This document shows positions 1 to 11,983 of a stretch of DNA of 64,000 nucleotides, one piece after another. Below the pieces are notes generated by a model. That model did no database searches. It was not told the DNA's origin and was given only the letters and a program-made list of their open reading frames with translations. A program made the translations under genes and the position numbers. The stretch is from Lantana camara (Eukaryota; Streptophyta; Magnoliopsida; Lamiales; Verbenaceae), in the NCBI GenBank assembly GCA_037501455.1, contig CM074859.1, positions 21,767,001 through 21,831,000 on the forward strand, written 5' to 3'. Positions within the stretch are counted from its first letter, which is position 1; each line of letters opens with the position of its first letter.

Positions 1-1675
1 TGTGTGTGTATATACATTAAAATCAAGTAATTCTTTCTTTTAACTAATTATTCTTTATCTCTTTTTTATTCTCTCTTTGCCCATTTGATCTTGGATTCTA
101 TTTTTTATTTATATTTTTCTAATGAACATCATTTAAGATTTATATTATTTTTTTATTATTTATTCTATTTTATGTATGTAGTAGAAATAATTAAAAGAGT
201 ATATTGATATAAAAAATTCAAGAAATGTTTAATTGAACATTATAAAAATAATTTATAAAATTAGATTATATCTTATTTTACATACACATATATTGAGTCT
301 CCATATAATTCTTAATTTAACGTAACTTTGGTCTGACAACCTACAATTCTAAATTGTGATATATTAAGTTGTAGAAAATCAAAAATCCTATTCGTACTTT
401 TAATATATATAGATTATGTTAATCATCCTATCTAAATTATATTTAAGTATTTAATTTATATTTTATTTTATAAACTAAAGAAAGATTACATGGTTAATTA
501 GATATAGATAATTATAATTATATTAGTATTAGTTAATTGAAAAATATTACAATAAGATACATTGGTTTATTAAAAAATATTTTATGTAAATCATTCGATT
601 ATATATAATTAGATAAGTTTATATAATTATAATATGGTTATAATTTAAGAAAAGTTAATGGACTTAGTTAATTAGAATTATGGACTTATATAATTAGAAT
701 TACTTTAGGATTGATTTATTAAAAATTATCTTATGTAACTCATTCAATTTAAATTATATTTTATTTTACATAATTACCAAAATTTATTAAAATTATAAAG
801 TGAACCAATTTGTTGGTTTTCAATTTATTAGATATATCTTACTATAACATTTTAAATTATAAACCTTAAAATTAAAAAATGGACAACTTTTATTATAAAA
901 TTTAAATAAAATTAATTAATATATTAATATTAAAACAATCCTTGTTGAACTATGTATCTTTTTTTGGTAAGTTGAAAAAGTTTTACCAAGAGTCCTATTA
1001 TAAATTAATAAGTATTTTTAAATATAGTTAAATTAATAATTTATAATATGTATTTACATAATTATCCTTAATTAATAATTATTCATATAATTATTATGAG
1101 GTTATTTTAGGCGATCTATATTTTGTAAGAAACTTTTGTGCTTTTATAAGATATATAGATATATAGATTAGGTTAATTTTTTTGTGAAAATTAATTAGGT
1201 TTAAATGAGTATTAATATTTTTGTATTGGCCACATATTTATCTTGTTTAAATATTTGTCTTATATTATTTTTGTTATTTAAAATAATATTCGGTTTTTAT
1301 TGTTACAATTTTTTTTATTTGAAGTTGAATTAAAAGAAAAAAAAAGTGCAATGTTTTTTATTAATTATTGTTAAAATTGCATATTTCTGGAAAAGAAGGG
1401 AACGAAATGGAAAATGAAGATGGAAAAGAAATTTTACCTAAAAAGAGAAAAATGTATTTTATATTAAAGTAATATGACATTTTAAATATTTTAATACCTA
1501 GATATGAATTATACTTTCAGAATTTGGAGAGTGAAGTTCACATGTCACTATTAAGGAGGTTATTTCAAACTTATTTAAAATGAGAAGAAGTCTAATTGAA
1601 ATAAAATTAATATAAGGAGGTGTTCTAAATATTTTATAAATCAGAAGAAGGCAATTTAAATTTTAACTTCAAACA
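1..1675. other. AT-rich intergenic DNA, no gene seen
   Basis: Very AT-rich sequence with short poly-A/T runs and no open frame of useful length. I see no coding homology, tRNA, LTR end or long inverted repeat. Similarity to the CNL 3' flanks elsewhere in the window begins only near 1676. Confidence 0.6.
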
Positions 1676-1986
1676 TTATTGTCGTTGGTTGGTCGTTTAC
1701 TTTAATATTTGAGTTCAGAGAGTCGAGTCTAGTTAAAAATTTCCTTGTTATTAATTAAAAGTACTGACAACATGATCAGGAATCAACTTTGAGCAGCACA
1801 GCCAAAGCAAAGGAGTAGGAAGTGCATCCCCAAGAAAAGTGAAGATGTTGCATAGTGCGTGCGCTTTGGTGTGAAAGTGTGTGAGGGAAGAGAGGAAGAA
1901 ATGCAAAGAATAGTTATTAACTGAAATTAGGAAAAAGAGAGAATTGTCCCAATTTGATGCAATAACCAGTAATTGACGTTTATTTC

Positions 1987-2017
<31 letters not shown>

Positions 2018-3283
2018 AATTTTAGTAATAGCCGTTTTTGAGATGTGAAAAGTTGCCAAATCTGCATCACAAAATGTAGAAATAGACAAAGTATTCTGTA
2101 CAGGAAAGAACAAGTCTGCTGAAGGATTTCCAGAAAGGTATCTAATAACATGAGCAGTTGGATTCCAATATGTTTCGGTAGGTTGATGTACATACTGACC
2201 TGAGTTGTTGTATTAAGTAATTCAAGTCAGGTCTTCACAGATTAATCAAGTATAAAAGTCTATTAACCACCCTTTTGTGTTGTGCAGGTCTGTGGATTAT
2301 GAAGTTCTAGTTACTCAGAATTAGGGATAAAACTTTATTTCTTGATACTATATATGCAAATCTAAAATGGTTTGTATACTTTATTGAAATTTAGAAGTCG
2401 TACTGGCATTCTATTTGATTATATCCAAGTTTTTGGTTTAATTGAGGATCATTGATTAGTGGAATACTCAAACAAATAGTTTACTTAGATATATTGAATT
2501 ATATTAATCAATTAGCCTATCCTAAAATTGTATTTAGCCTTATACTAGCTGGTAAGCCCAATGCTATAGATGGGGTCGGTCATACATTTTAATAAGTTTA
2601 AAATGTTGTTGCTATATTACTCATTCTCGTCATGCCAAGTAAACTCTATGCTCCACAACTTACTCAAATTTCTATCCAACAACCACCATATCTAATTAGA
2701 TTGAAATTTGTCCAATTAAACTAAATGCGATGTTCTTGTGCGTGGGAGTTTCAACATTAGATTTTCTATTTTGATTATATGTTTTATGTCGTGTTTCATT
2801 CGACTACGACATTAAGTATATCTCGTGCATACCAGCGGATCGCGACTGATGGCTCCATATGCAGTGTTTAGCCGGAGAACCTCCGCTGGTATCTTTGTTT
2901 TCTCAGCGCTGTCGTTTTGATGGTGGAAATATAAGGTGGAGTAGCCGAATTACCGAGTGGCATTTCTATTTCTATTGTTAATTTTCATTTATTAGACTAT
3001 ACTTAATTGCATATAAATAATCATAGTATAAAGTTGGAAAATAGCCTAATTATAATTTTTTAAGATTAAAACGACTTTTAAAAATTGATTTAACTTTATG
3101 AATTAGTGATATATTTAAATTGGATATTATTATTATAATCTCTTTTAATTGGACCCATTTAAAACACTCAGAATCTGAGCCGAACAAGACCCAGTTTAAT
3201 ACTTCAATTAAATTCAATCGGATTATTATCACAGCTCCAGAAGGCCAGGCCCAACCAAGTCCTAGATGATATTAGAACAACTA
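1676..3283 (+). repeat. CNL 3'-flank duplicate, copy A
   Basis: Long paralogous block matching 34655-36180 (copy B) and, in its first part, about 57520-58450 (copy C). Shared landmarks in order are gtcgtttactttaatatttg, gatcaggaatcaac, a tract of copia origin, and then ttgattatat...gttttggttt. In copies B and C this block lies just 3' of a CNL gene, so copy A is inferred to be the tail of a third CNL whose coding part is not in the window. The match to copy B stops abruptly near 3284, where the 42-bp repeat array begins. Confidence 0.7.
2030..2200 (-). pseudogene. Copia RT/RNase H fragment in CNL flank (copy A)
   Basis: On the minus strand a short frame contains FFPVQNTLSISTFCDADLA, which resembles the linker before the RNase H catalytic motif of Ty1/copia polyproteins. 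The same fragment, better preserved, is at 57801-58304. It has no ends of its own and is decayed. It is useful as a marker that an old copia insertion preceded duplication of the CNL cluster. Confidence 0.5.
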
Positions 3284-4077
3284 AGATTCGAAGAAGACTT
3301 TGTCCAGTGAAACATTAGAAATGCGTAATTAAAAGAATGCTTTGTCAGTGAAACGTTAAGACTGCGTGATTAAAAGAATGCTTTGTCCAGTGAAACATTA
3401 GAAATACGTAATTAAAAGAATGCTTTGTCTAGTGAAACGTTAAGAATGCGTGATTCAAAGAAGATTTTGTCCAGTGAAACATTAGAAATGCGTAATTGAA
3501 AGAATGCTTTGTCCAGTGAAACGTTAAGAATGTGTGATTCAAAGAAGACTTTGTCCAGTGAAACATTAGAAATGCGTAATTAAAAGAATGCTTTGTCCAG
3601 TGAAACGTTAGGAATGCGTGATTCAAAGAAGACTTTGTCCAGTGAAACATTAGAAATGCGTAATTAAAAGAATGCTTTGTCCAGTGAAACGTTAAGAATG
3701 CGTGATTAAAAGAATGCTTTGTCCAGTGAAACATTAGAAATGTGTAATTAAAAGAATGCTTTGTCCAGTGAAGCATTAAGAATGCGTGATTAAAAGAATG
3801 CTTTGTCCAGTGAAACATTAGAAATGTGTAATTAAAAGAATGCTTTGTCCAGTGAAGCATTAAGAATGCGTGATTAAAAGAATGCTTTGTCCAGTGAAAC
3901 ATTACAAATGCATAATTAAAAGAATGTTTTGTCCAGTGAAACATTAAGAATACGTGATTCAAAGAAGACTTTGTCCTGTGAAACATTAGAAATGCGTAAT
4001 TAAAAGAATGCTTTGTCCAGTGAAACGTTAAGAATGCGTCATTAAAAGAATGCTTTGTCCAGCGAAACATTAGAAAA
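3284..4077 (+). repeat. 42-bp tandem array, left arm of an inverted array
   Basis: About 18-19 head-to-tail copies of a 42-bp unit containing ctttgtccagtgaaac followed by attagaaatgcgtaatt or gttaagaatgcgtgatt. Two unit variants roughly alternate. The reverse complement of the same unit fills 11140-11823, so the two arrays face each other across Copia-1. Because 42 is a multiple of three, the array creates a long minus-strand open frame of 14-residue repeats (3429-4070). I regard that frame as an artefact. The left boundary is supported by paralog copy B, which lacks the array. Confidence 0.85.
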
Positions 4078-4142
4078 GATTTATTGAATCATGAACACAA
4101 CATTACAATAGAGTGAATCAAGATTTATTAAATCATGAACAC
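4078..4142 (+). repeat. 44-bp tandem repeat, left portion
   Basis: One and a half copies of a 44-bp unit (gatttattgaatcatgaaca, then caacattacaatagag). Copia-1 inserted inside this unit: gaacac precedes its left LTR at 4137-4142 and follows its right LTR at 10575-10580. The array resumes at 10575. Confidence 0.8.
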
Positions 4143-4935
4143 TGTTAGGAATAGTGCCCTAGAAAGCCGATTGTATATCCGCTTTGTGCTTTTCCTTATT
4201 GTAATCACAGACAATCTTTGAATGAAATAACGAATTAAGGCAACACTTCTTTATATGCTCTTGTTTGGTATGCGATTACTTTATCTGTGCATGTATAAGA
4301 ACTCCCCTAATCCTGATGACTTTAGGACTCTACCATTTAGGTGAAATGGTTCATAAAACGAGCCCTATATCACATAAGTCATGATTAGTAAAATACTCCA
4401 AGCCGATGAGTCCTACCGACAGTGGGAGTGTCAACCTGACTCCTCCAATGCTTGCTTGTGGGATCACGCCCTTAAGAAGGATCACCTTGTTTCATGTAGG
4501 TGCAAAGTGTATAGTTGATACGTGCGTGATACATGAGGGTGCTTACTTTAATAAGTAAGTTCACTGAGGTGCCCCGTGTGAGAACATTCCTAAATGGGAA
4601 AGGAAGTTTCTATTTCAGGAAATAGAAACTTCCAGATTAGGAAACATCTCACGAGTCATTGATGTGATTAATTGATCCTTAGACTTGAGGTTCCATGTCA
4701 CTTTATGAGTTAACTCTGTAGTCTTAGGTATAAGCTTTAAAGGGTGTCGCCATAGACAACTGATTCAAGGCTTATGCTGGGGCTGCACAAGTGATTCATG
4801 AAAGTGAATGAGAATCAAGAAAGGACCTACACTTGCATTTGCAAGGTGATCTCTTATTGTGTAAGTCATTCATATGCCATATGGAGTCCTTGGCCAAGGC
4901 AGTAGCTCAAGACATCAAGAAAAGGTTTCTTGCCT
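4143..4935 (+). repeat. Copia-1 5' LTR, truncated
   Basis: Matches 8646 to about 9436 of the 3' LTR nearly base for base from TGTTAGGAATAGTGCCCT onward. It then passes, at aagaaaaggtttcttg, directly into gag coding sequence. The distal 1.1 kb of the LTR, including the TATA-like promoter present in the 3' LTR, is missing together with the primer-binding site. Confidence 0.88.
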
Positions 4936-7900
4936 TATGTTGGCTAACATGTCTCCGGACTTGCAAAGGCAACATGAGGCCATGGAATTCGCTTGGGAGA
5001 TTTACGACCACTTAGAGCAACTTTACCGCCCTCATGAACGTGTTACAAGGTATAAGTCCTCAAAGGAATTGTTCCACTTGAGAATGAGGGAAGGTTCAAG
5101 TGTCCATGAATATGGACTCAAGTTTCTCGCCCTTACTGAGAAACTTGCTTCGATGGACATGCCACTGAAAGAAGAGCTTTTAGTGGACTTGTTGCTAGCC
5201 TCGCTCCCACTATCATTCAACCCATTTGTCCTTAACTTCAATATGAATCATGCTGGTGCTACTGTAGCTGAGCTGATTAGTCAGCTTGTGATTGCTGAAA
5301 GCACGATCAAGAAGGACAATAAGGTTCTGATGGTGAATGCTCCATCTTCCTCTTCTGGGCCTTCTAAAGGTAAGGGCAAGAAAGCCCAAAAGAAGAAGAA
5401 GAAACCCCTTAGGCCCACTGGTGGCGTTTCGAAGGGGAAGGCCCAAAAGAAGAAGCGTGATCAGAAAGAGGATGTTTGCTTCCATTTTGGCAAAGCGGGA
5501 TATTGGAGGAGAAACTGCCCAGAGTACAAGGCTACTCTAAAGAAAGGTATCTTTCTCATTGAAATAAATCTTTCTATTAATTCTAGTTCTTGGGTACTTG
5601 GTACCGATTGTGGAACTCATATCTGTAATGATGTACAAATGCTAAGTGATGTTCAACAACTCAAAGAAGGAGAATGTGTCTTGAAGATCGGCGATGGCTC
5701 GAACGTTGAAGCTCGAGCTTTAGGCACAATTAGATTAGATTTAGGTAGTTTTGAGTTAGTCTTAAATAAAGTCCTTTATGTACCGAGCATTATTCGCAAT
5801 ATAATTTCAGTTCCAGTATTAGATTGTGAAGGTTATGAAACTTATATTAAGAATGGTAAATACTTTATCAAACGGAACAACTCTTCCGTTCACATCGGTA
5901 CTCAAAGTAATGGACTTTATCTAACTCAGAATATCAATATTATGAATATACAACGAGAAACAAAACAGAGATGGCAAAGTTTCAGCTCCCTTATGGCAAG
6001 CTAGATTAGGACACATTTCCAAGAACAGAATTAGCAAGATAAACACTTTAGGATCATTCTCTGAAAATGATCTCAAAGAGTTGACTTCTTGCGAATCCTG
6101 TCTCAAAGGAAAGATGTCCAAAGCTCCTTTTAAAGGGACTGTGGAACGTGCCACTAAGGTCTTGGATTTGATCCATTCTGATGTTTGTGGACTGCTTAGT
6201 GTAACCACAAGAAACAATCATCAGTATTTCATAACCTTTACCGATGACTTTAGTCGATATGGTTATGTATACTTAATGAAGTATAAATCTGAAGCTTTTG
6301 AGAAATTCTTAGAATTTCAAAAGGAGGTTGAGAACCAAACTGGTCACAAGATCAAAGCACTTCGATCAGATCGAGGAGGTGAATATCTTAGTGAAGAATT
6401 CCTTAGTCATCTCAAAGATAATGGGATTATCTCTCAGTGGACCCCTCCGGGAACTCCTCAGCTTAATGGAGTTTCTGAGAGAAGGAATCGAACCCTACTT
6501 GATATGGTTCGTTCCATGATGAGCTTCACTGACTTACCACCTTCTTTCAGGGGTTATCCCCTAGAAAGTGTAGCAAAGATTTTGAATCTTGTTCCCTCTA
6601 AGTCAGTCCCTAAGACGCCCTATGAAATGTGGCATGGTAAAATCCCTAGTTATTCTTACTTAAGAATTTGGGGTTGTCCTGCTTACGTGAAGAGGACAGT
6701 AGGAGATAAGTTAGAATCTCGTTCTAACTTATGCTACTTTGTAGGTTATCCTAAGGAATCCATAGGATACTACTTCTATGATCAAACTGAGCAAAAGGTG
6801 TTTGTTTCCAGAAATGCCACTTTTCTTGAGGAACCGTTCCTTAAAGAAAAGAAAGGCAAGGTCATAGAATTAGAATAAGTACAAAGTGAACCCACGCCAT
6901 CCACTGAAGAAACGTTCCACTCTGATCAACCACAACCAATCACGAATTTCGATACACATGAAAAACCTCCTCTAAGGCGTTCTGAACGCACTCCTAGACA
7001 GCCGGAGAGATGGTATAGATTCTTCCATGAAATCTCTCAAAAGGATAATGATCCTTTAACATATGAGGAGGCACTTTCAGATTCTGACTCTGAACAGTGG
7101 ATAGAAGCCATGAAATCTGAAATGGATTCCATGAACTCCAACCAAGTTTGGACCTTGGTAGATTTGCCTGATGGGGTCAAACCCATAGGTTGCAAATGAA
7201 TCTTTAAGAGAAAGCTTGGAGTTGATGGAAGCATTGCAGCCTACAATGCAAGACTGGTTGCAAAAGGATTCACTCAAAGACCCGGCGTGGACTTTGATGA
7301 AAATTTTCGCCAGTTGCAATGCAAAAGTCTATTCGGATCATGCTTGCCATTGCTGCATATTATGACTATGAGATATGGCAAATGGATGTGAAAACTGCCT
7401 TTCTCAATGGTGACATTGATAAAGACATTTATATGGAACAACCCATAGGTTTCACATTCAGTGGGAGTGAGCAAAAGGTTTGTAAACTCCAAAGATCAAT
7501 CTATGGATTGAAAAAGGCTTCTAGGAATTGGAATATTCGATTTGATGAATCAGCCAAAGCGTTTGGCTTCATTCAAATTTCGAATGAATCATGTGTGTAT
7601 AGAAAGGAATTGGAGACCTCAGTGCAATTCTTAGTACTTTATGTTGATGACATCCTCCTTATTGGGAATTCGAAGGATGACATAAAAGTGACTAAGTTAT
7701 GGTTATCGAACCAATTCGAGATGAAAGATCTAGGTGATGCGTCCTATATCCTTGGAATTAAAATCTATCGAGATAGATCTAGAAGGTTAATAGGACTATC
7801 ACAGTCGATGTACATTGACAAAGTATTGAAAAGATTCAATATAGGGTCAGCAAAGGTTAAGAACCTTCCTATGAGTGTAGGAACATGTCTTTCCAAGAAG

Positions 7901-8629
7901 ATGTGTCCTAAGACTAACCTTGAGAAGGAAAGAATGACTCATACACCTTATGCATCAACAATAGGTAGCATAATGTATGCAATGTTATGTACTCGACCGG
8001 ATGTGGCTTATGTACTTAGTGTAACAAGTCGTTTCCAATCTGACCCTGGAGATGGTCACTGGGCTGCCGTGAAGAATATTCTTAAGTACTTGAAAAGTAC
8101 TAAAGATTTATTCTTAGTTTACGGAGGTCAGAAAGATCTTACTGTCGAAGGATACTGCGATGCAAGCTTTGCATCTGACTTAGATGATTTTAAGTCAATG
8201 TCAGGATACTTTTTCTGCCTAAACGGTGGAGCAGTGAGTTGGAAGAGTTCCAAGCAAACGACCACTACAGATTCGACCACTGAGGCCGAATACTTGGCTG
8301 TAAATAATGCAGCTAAGGAAGGTGTTTGGATTAGAAACTTCATTCAAGAGTTGAATGTTGTTCCTAGCATGAAAGACCCCATTACTATGTTTTATGACAA
8401 CACTGGGACGGTTGCTCAAGCAAGAGAACCAAGATCTCACCAACGGACCAAGCACATTATGAGAAAGTATCACCTCATCCGTGATATTATCAAAAGAGGA
8501 GATGTGCAAATTGAGAGGGTCGCATCAGCAGAGAACATGGCAGATCCACTTACTAAACCCCTTAGTCGAGAAGCTTTCCAAGGACATCTTCAGAAGATGG
8601 GTCTTAGAGTAGCTTTAGAATGGCTTTGA
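4936..8629 (+). pseudogene. Copia-1 gag-pol remnant
   Basis: Broken polyprotein gene. Gag runs from about 4936 to 5545 and lacks its N-terminus; the open frame begins inside the LTR. Its zinc knuckle at about 5476-5520 has lost one Cys (now Phe) and the His (now Tyr). The protease motif near 5590 reads LGTDCG where copia enzymes have D-(S/T)-G, so the catalytic Asp is displaced or lost. A frameshift lies near 6000. Pre-integrase and integrase occupy 6010-6878, with HSD, RSDRGGEY and NGVSERRNRT motifs. In-frame stops are TAA at 6876 and TGA at 7197 in place of a conserved Trp. A further frameshift lies near 7315. RT and RNase H at 7319-8629 are open, with YVDDILLIG and TTEAEYLA. No functional polyprotein is expected. 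Confidence 0.9.
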
Positions 8630-8645
8630 CGGGCAAGTGGGAGAT

Positions 8646-10574
8646 TGTTAGGAATAGTGCCCTAGAAAGCCGATTGTATATCCGCTTTGTGCTTTTCCTT
8701 ATTGTAATCACAGACAATCTTTGAATGAAATAACGAATTAAGGCAACACTTCTTTATATGCTCTTGTTTGGTATGCGATTACTTTATCTGTGCATGTATA
8801 AGAACTCCCCTAATCCTGATGACTTTAGGACTCTACCATTTAGGTGAAATGGTTCATGAAACGAGCCCTATATCACATAAGTCATGATTAGTAAAATACT
8901 CCAAGCCGATGAGTCCTACCAACAGTGGGAGTGTCAACCTGACTCCTCCAAGGCTTGCTTGTGGGATCACGCCCTTAAGAAGGACCACCTTGTTTCATGT
9001 AGGTGCAAAGTGTATAGTTGATACGTGCGTGATACATGAGGGTGCTTACTTTAATAAGTAAGTTCACTGAGGTGCCCCGTGTGAGAACATTCCTAAATGG
9101 GAAAGGAAGTTTCTATTTCAGGAAATAGAAACTTCCAGATTAGGAAACATCTCACGAGTCATTGATGTGATTAATTGATCCTTAGACTTGAGGTTCCATG
9201 TCACTTTATGAGTTAACTCTGTAGTCTTAGGTATAAGCTTTAAAGGGTGTTGCCATAGACAACTGATTCAAGGCTTATGCTGGGGCTGCACAAGTGATTC
9301 ATGAAAGTGAATGAGAATCAAGAAAGGACCTACACTTGCATTTGCAAGGTGATCTCTTATTGTGTAAGTCATTCATATGCCATATGGAGTCCTTGGCCAA
9401 GGCAGTACATCAAGACATCAAGAAAAGGGTTTCTTGGATTGAGATCAAATGGATATGAAATGCACTTAGCTTTAAGACCGGATTATTAGGGTTCTGATTA
9501 TTCCCTTGCCCTAGATCTTGGTTGAGAGATAGTAAGTAGGAGGATTGTATCTCACATTAATCAATGACTTAAAGGTTCTGTCGAATCCGAACATTCCAAT
9601 TCAGCTAGGGGTTAAACACTTGTTGCTAGACTATGGTCGTTTAATTGCTGGACTGATTAATTAATTAGTGAATTAATTAATTAGGGTCACTGCTAATTGA
9701 ATTGAGAACCTAGAGGGTCACACACAACAACTTGGTTACATGAGTTGAGGCTTTAAAATGATTAAACGAGTTAATCGGGCTAAGAGGGTTCCACACGCGT
9801 GAACCACACGTGTGGCTCACGTGAGTGACACGTGTATAAATATATGTGTATATTTATTTATGTGTTAAATAATTAATGTGATTAATTAATTAATAGACTT
9901 TGGTTTAATTTTGAATTAAAAAGAAAGTCTAATTTTGGAGAAAATAATCTAGTTAATTAATTGTGAATTAATTAATTGGATAAAAATAAGTTATTTATTT
10001 TAAATAAGTAAAATATAAAATTATCCAAAAATAGTTTGGATATTTTTAGCTCTCTTAAAGTTGATTTGAATTAGAATTCAAAGTCAAAGTTGGAAAATAC
10101 TTGATGATCAAGTAATAGGAGAGAGACAAACCAAATCCTTGCCCAACAAGGAAGAGGTTCGGCCGTCCCTCCCCTTTCCTATATATAGGGGAGCTCATGC
10201 TCCCCTTTAGAGCTAATAAAGAATTCTTTTGGTTCATGTGTTGAACACCTTCCTTTCTCCAAGATTAAATAAACCCTAGGTTAAGCCTAAACACTAACTA
10301 GAGAACTAGCATCCTTACTAGTTAGATTGTGATCAAGTTGGTGGACTATCTCTAGAGATTTCAAGTTAGAAGTTTGAAGATTAGAGCTTTACCAATGAGA
10401 GGGGATCAAGCCGCGAGAAGAGCGTTCTTGGGTGGCTTGAAACGCTTCAAGAAAGAATAAAAGAAAAGTAAGTTTTCTTATCTCTACGAATTTGGATACA
10501 CGATTGCGAGTATTCGATCTTTTTGTTGGAAAAATTTTAAATTTCCGCTGCTTTTCTGATCCTATTTTCCAACA
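8646..10574 (+). repeat. Copia-1 3' LTR, full length
   Basis: 1929 bp starting TGTTAGGAATAG and ending TTTTCCAACA, preceded by the purine-rich tract caagtgggagat. It carries a TATA-like element at 10180-10187 followed by a small inverted repeat (ggggagctcatgctcccc). Most of it is shared with the solo LTR at 16319-18182, which lacks a stretch present here at about 10409-10490. Confidence 0.92.
10180..10187 (+). promoter_or_regulatory. TATA-like box of Copia-1 LTR
   Basis: TATATATA within cctatatataggggagctc, located in the distal part of the LTR where the U3 promoter is expected. The same element is conserved in the solo LTR at 17868-17875. The transcription start was not determined. Confidence 0.55.
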
Positions 10575-10877
10575 GAACACAACATTACAATAGAGTGAAT
10601 CAAGATTTATTGAATCATGAACACAACATTACAATAGAGTTAAACGTTAAGATTTATTGAATCATGACCACAACATTACAATAGAGAGAATCAAGATTTA
10701 TTGAATCATGACCACAACATTACAATAGAGAGAATCAAGATTTGTTGAATTACAACATTACAATAGAGATAATCAAGATTTATTGAATCATGACCACAAC
10801 ATTACAATAGAGAGAATCTTTTGAATCATGACTACAACATTACAATAGAGAGAATCAAGATTTATTGAATCATGACC
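10575..10877 (+). repeat. 44-bp tandem repeat, right portion
   Basis: About seven imperfect copies of the unit found at 4078-4142 (acaacattacaatagag, then aatcaagatttattgaatca), some shortened. It continues the array interrupted by Copia-1. It is followed by 42-bp units in the opposite orientation to those at 3284-4077. Confidence 0.8.
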
Positions 10878-11823
10878 TTCTTTTAATCACGCATTTCTAA
10901 TGTTTCACTGGACAAAGTATTCTTTTAATCACGCATTTCTAAAAGAAGACTTTGTCCAGTGAAACATTAGAAATGCGTAATTAAAAGAATGTTTTGTCCA
11001 GTGAAACGTTAAGAATGCGTGATTCAAAGAAGACTTTGTCCAGTGAAACATTAGAAATTTGTCCAGTGAAACATTAGAAAAGATTTATTGAATTATGAAC
11101 ACAACATTACAATAGAGTTAAACGTTAAGATTTATTGAATCACAAAGCATTCTTTTAATCACGCATTTCTAACGTTTCACTGGACAAAGTCTTCTTTTAA
11201 TCACGCATTCTTAACGTTTCACTGGACAAAGCATTCTTTTAATCACGCATTTCTAACGTTTCACTGGACAAAGTCTTCTTTTAATCACGCATTTCTAACG
11301 TTTCACTGGACAAAGCATTCTTTTAATCACGCATTCCTAACGTTTCACTGGACAAAGTCTTCTTTTAATTACGCATTCTTAACTTTTCACTGGACAAAGT
11401 CTTCTTTTAATCACGCATTCTTAACTTTTCACTGGACAAAGTCTTCTTTTAATCACGCATTCTTAACGTTTCACTGGATAAAGTCTTCTTTTAATCACGC
11501 ATTTCTAACGTTTCACTGGACAAAGTCTTCTTTTAATCACCCATTTCTAACGTTTCACTGGACAAAGTCTTCTTTTAATCACCCATTTCTAACGTTTCAC
11601 TGGACAAAGCATTCTTTTAATCACCCATTTCTAACGTTTCACTGGACAAAGCATTCTTTTAATCACGCATTTCTAACGTCCTCTTTTAATCACGCATTCT
11701 TAACTTTTCACTGGACAAAGCATTCTTTTAATCACGCATTTCTAACGTTTCACTGGACAAAGTCTTCTTTTAATCACACATTTCTAACGTTTCACTGGAC
11801 AAAGCATTCTTAACGTTTCCATT
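10878..11823 (-). repeat. 42-bp tandem array, right arm (inverted, mosaic)
   Basis: From about 11140 to 11823 there are roughly 16 copies of the reverse complement of the 42-bp unit of the left array (ttttaatcacgcatttctaa, then cgtttcactggacaaag). Before that, 10878-10931 is inverted, about 10932-11078 is in the left-array orientation, and 11079-11140 returns to 44-bp-type sequence. The result is a local hairpin within a larger inverted repeat, as in Foldback-type elements with tandem-repeat termini. Confidence 0.85.
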
Positions 11824-11983
11824 AGATCAAATTGAGAAAACAGCATCAAGCAATTTATCGACGTAGTTTCAAACAAATAGAAACAATCATAAAAGGGTGT
11901 ATACGATTAAAACAACAAATAAAATTCCTTAAAAAAGAGTGAATAAAATCAATCCTCAACTCCAGCACACGCAGTGGATCTGA

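Larger units (their letters stand above)
4143..10574 (+). mobile_element. Copia-1, LTR retrotransposon (Ty1/copia), defective
   Basis: The ends are TGTTAGG...CCAACA with gaacac on both sides (6 bp; 5 bp is usual, and the flank is repetitive). The order is truncated 5' LTR, gag, protease, integrase, RT, RNase H, polypurine stretch caagtgggagat, and a full 1929-bp 3' LTR. RNase H and RT downstream of integrase define copia order. By eye the shared LTR parts differ at only about eight positions over some 790 bp, which suggests a young insertion. It is nevertheless dead: primer-binding site, leader and gag start are deleted, and pol has stops and frameshifts. A solo LTR of the same family is at 16319-18182. 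Confidence 0.93.

Noticed and set aside
2825..2900. Hammerhead-like ribozyme (contains ctgatgg)
   Set aside because: The conserved core CUGANGA and the GAAA after stem II are not present and no NUH cleavage site is positioned. Only a generic hairpin remains.
3429..4070. 213-residue minus-strand open frame with 14-residue repeats
   Set aside because: It is produced by a 42-bp tandem repeat whose length is divisible by three. The unit also occurs inverted elsewhere and there is no gene context, so it is a repeat artefact.
3284..11823. Possible CRISPR-like array
   Set aside because: The 42-bp units are contiguous with no unique spacers, occur in both orientations and lie in plant nuclear DNA. 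They are tandem repeats.
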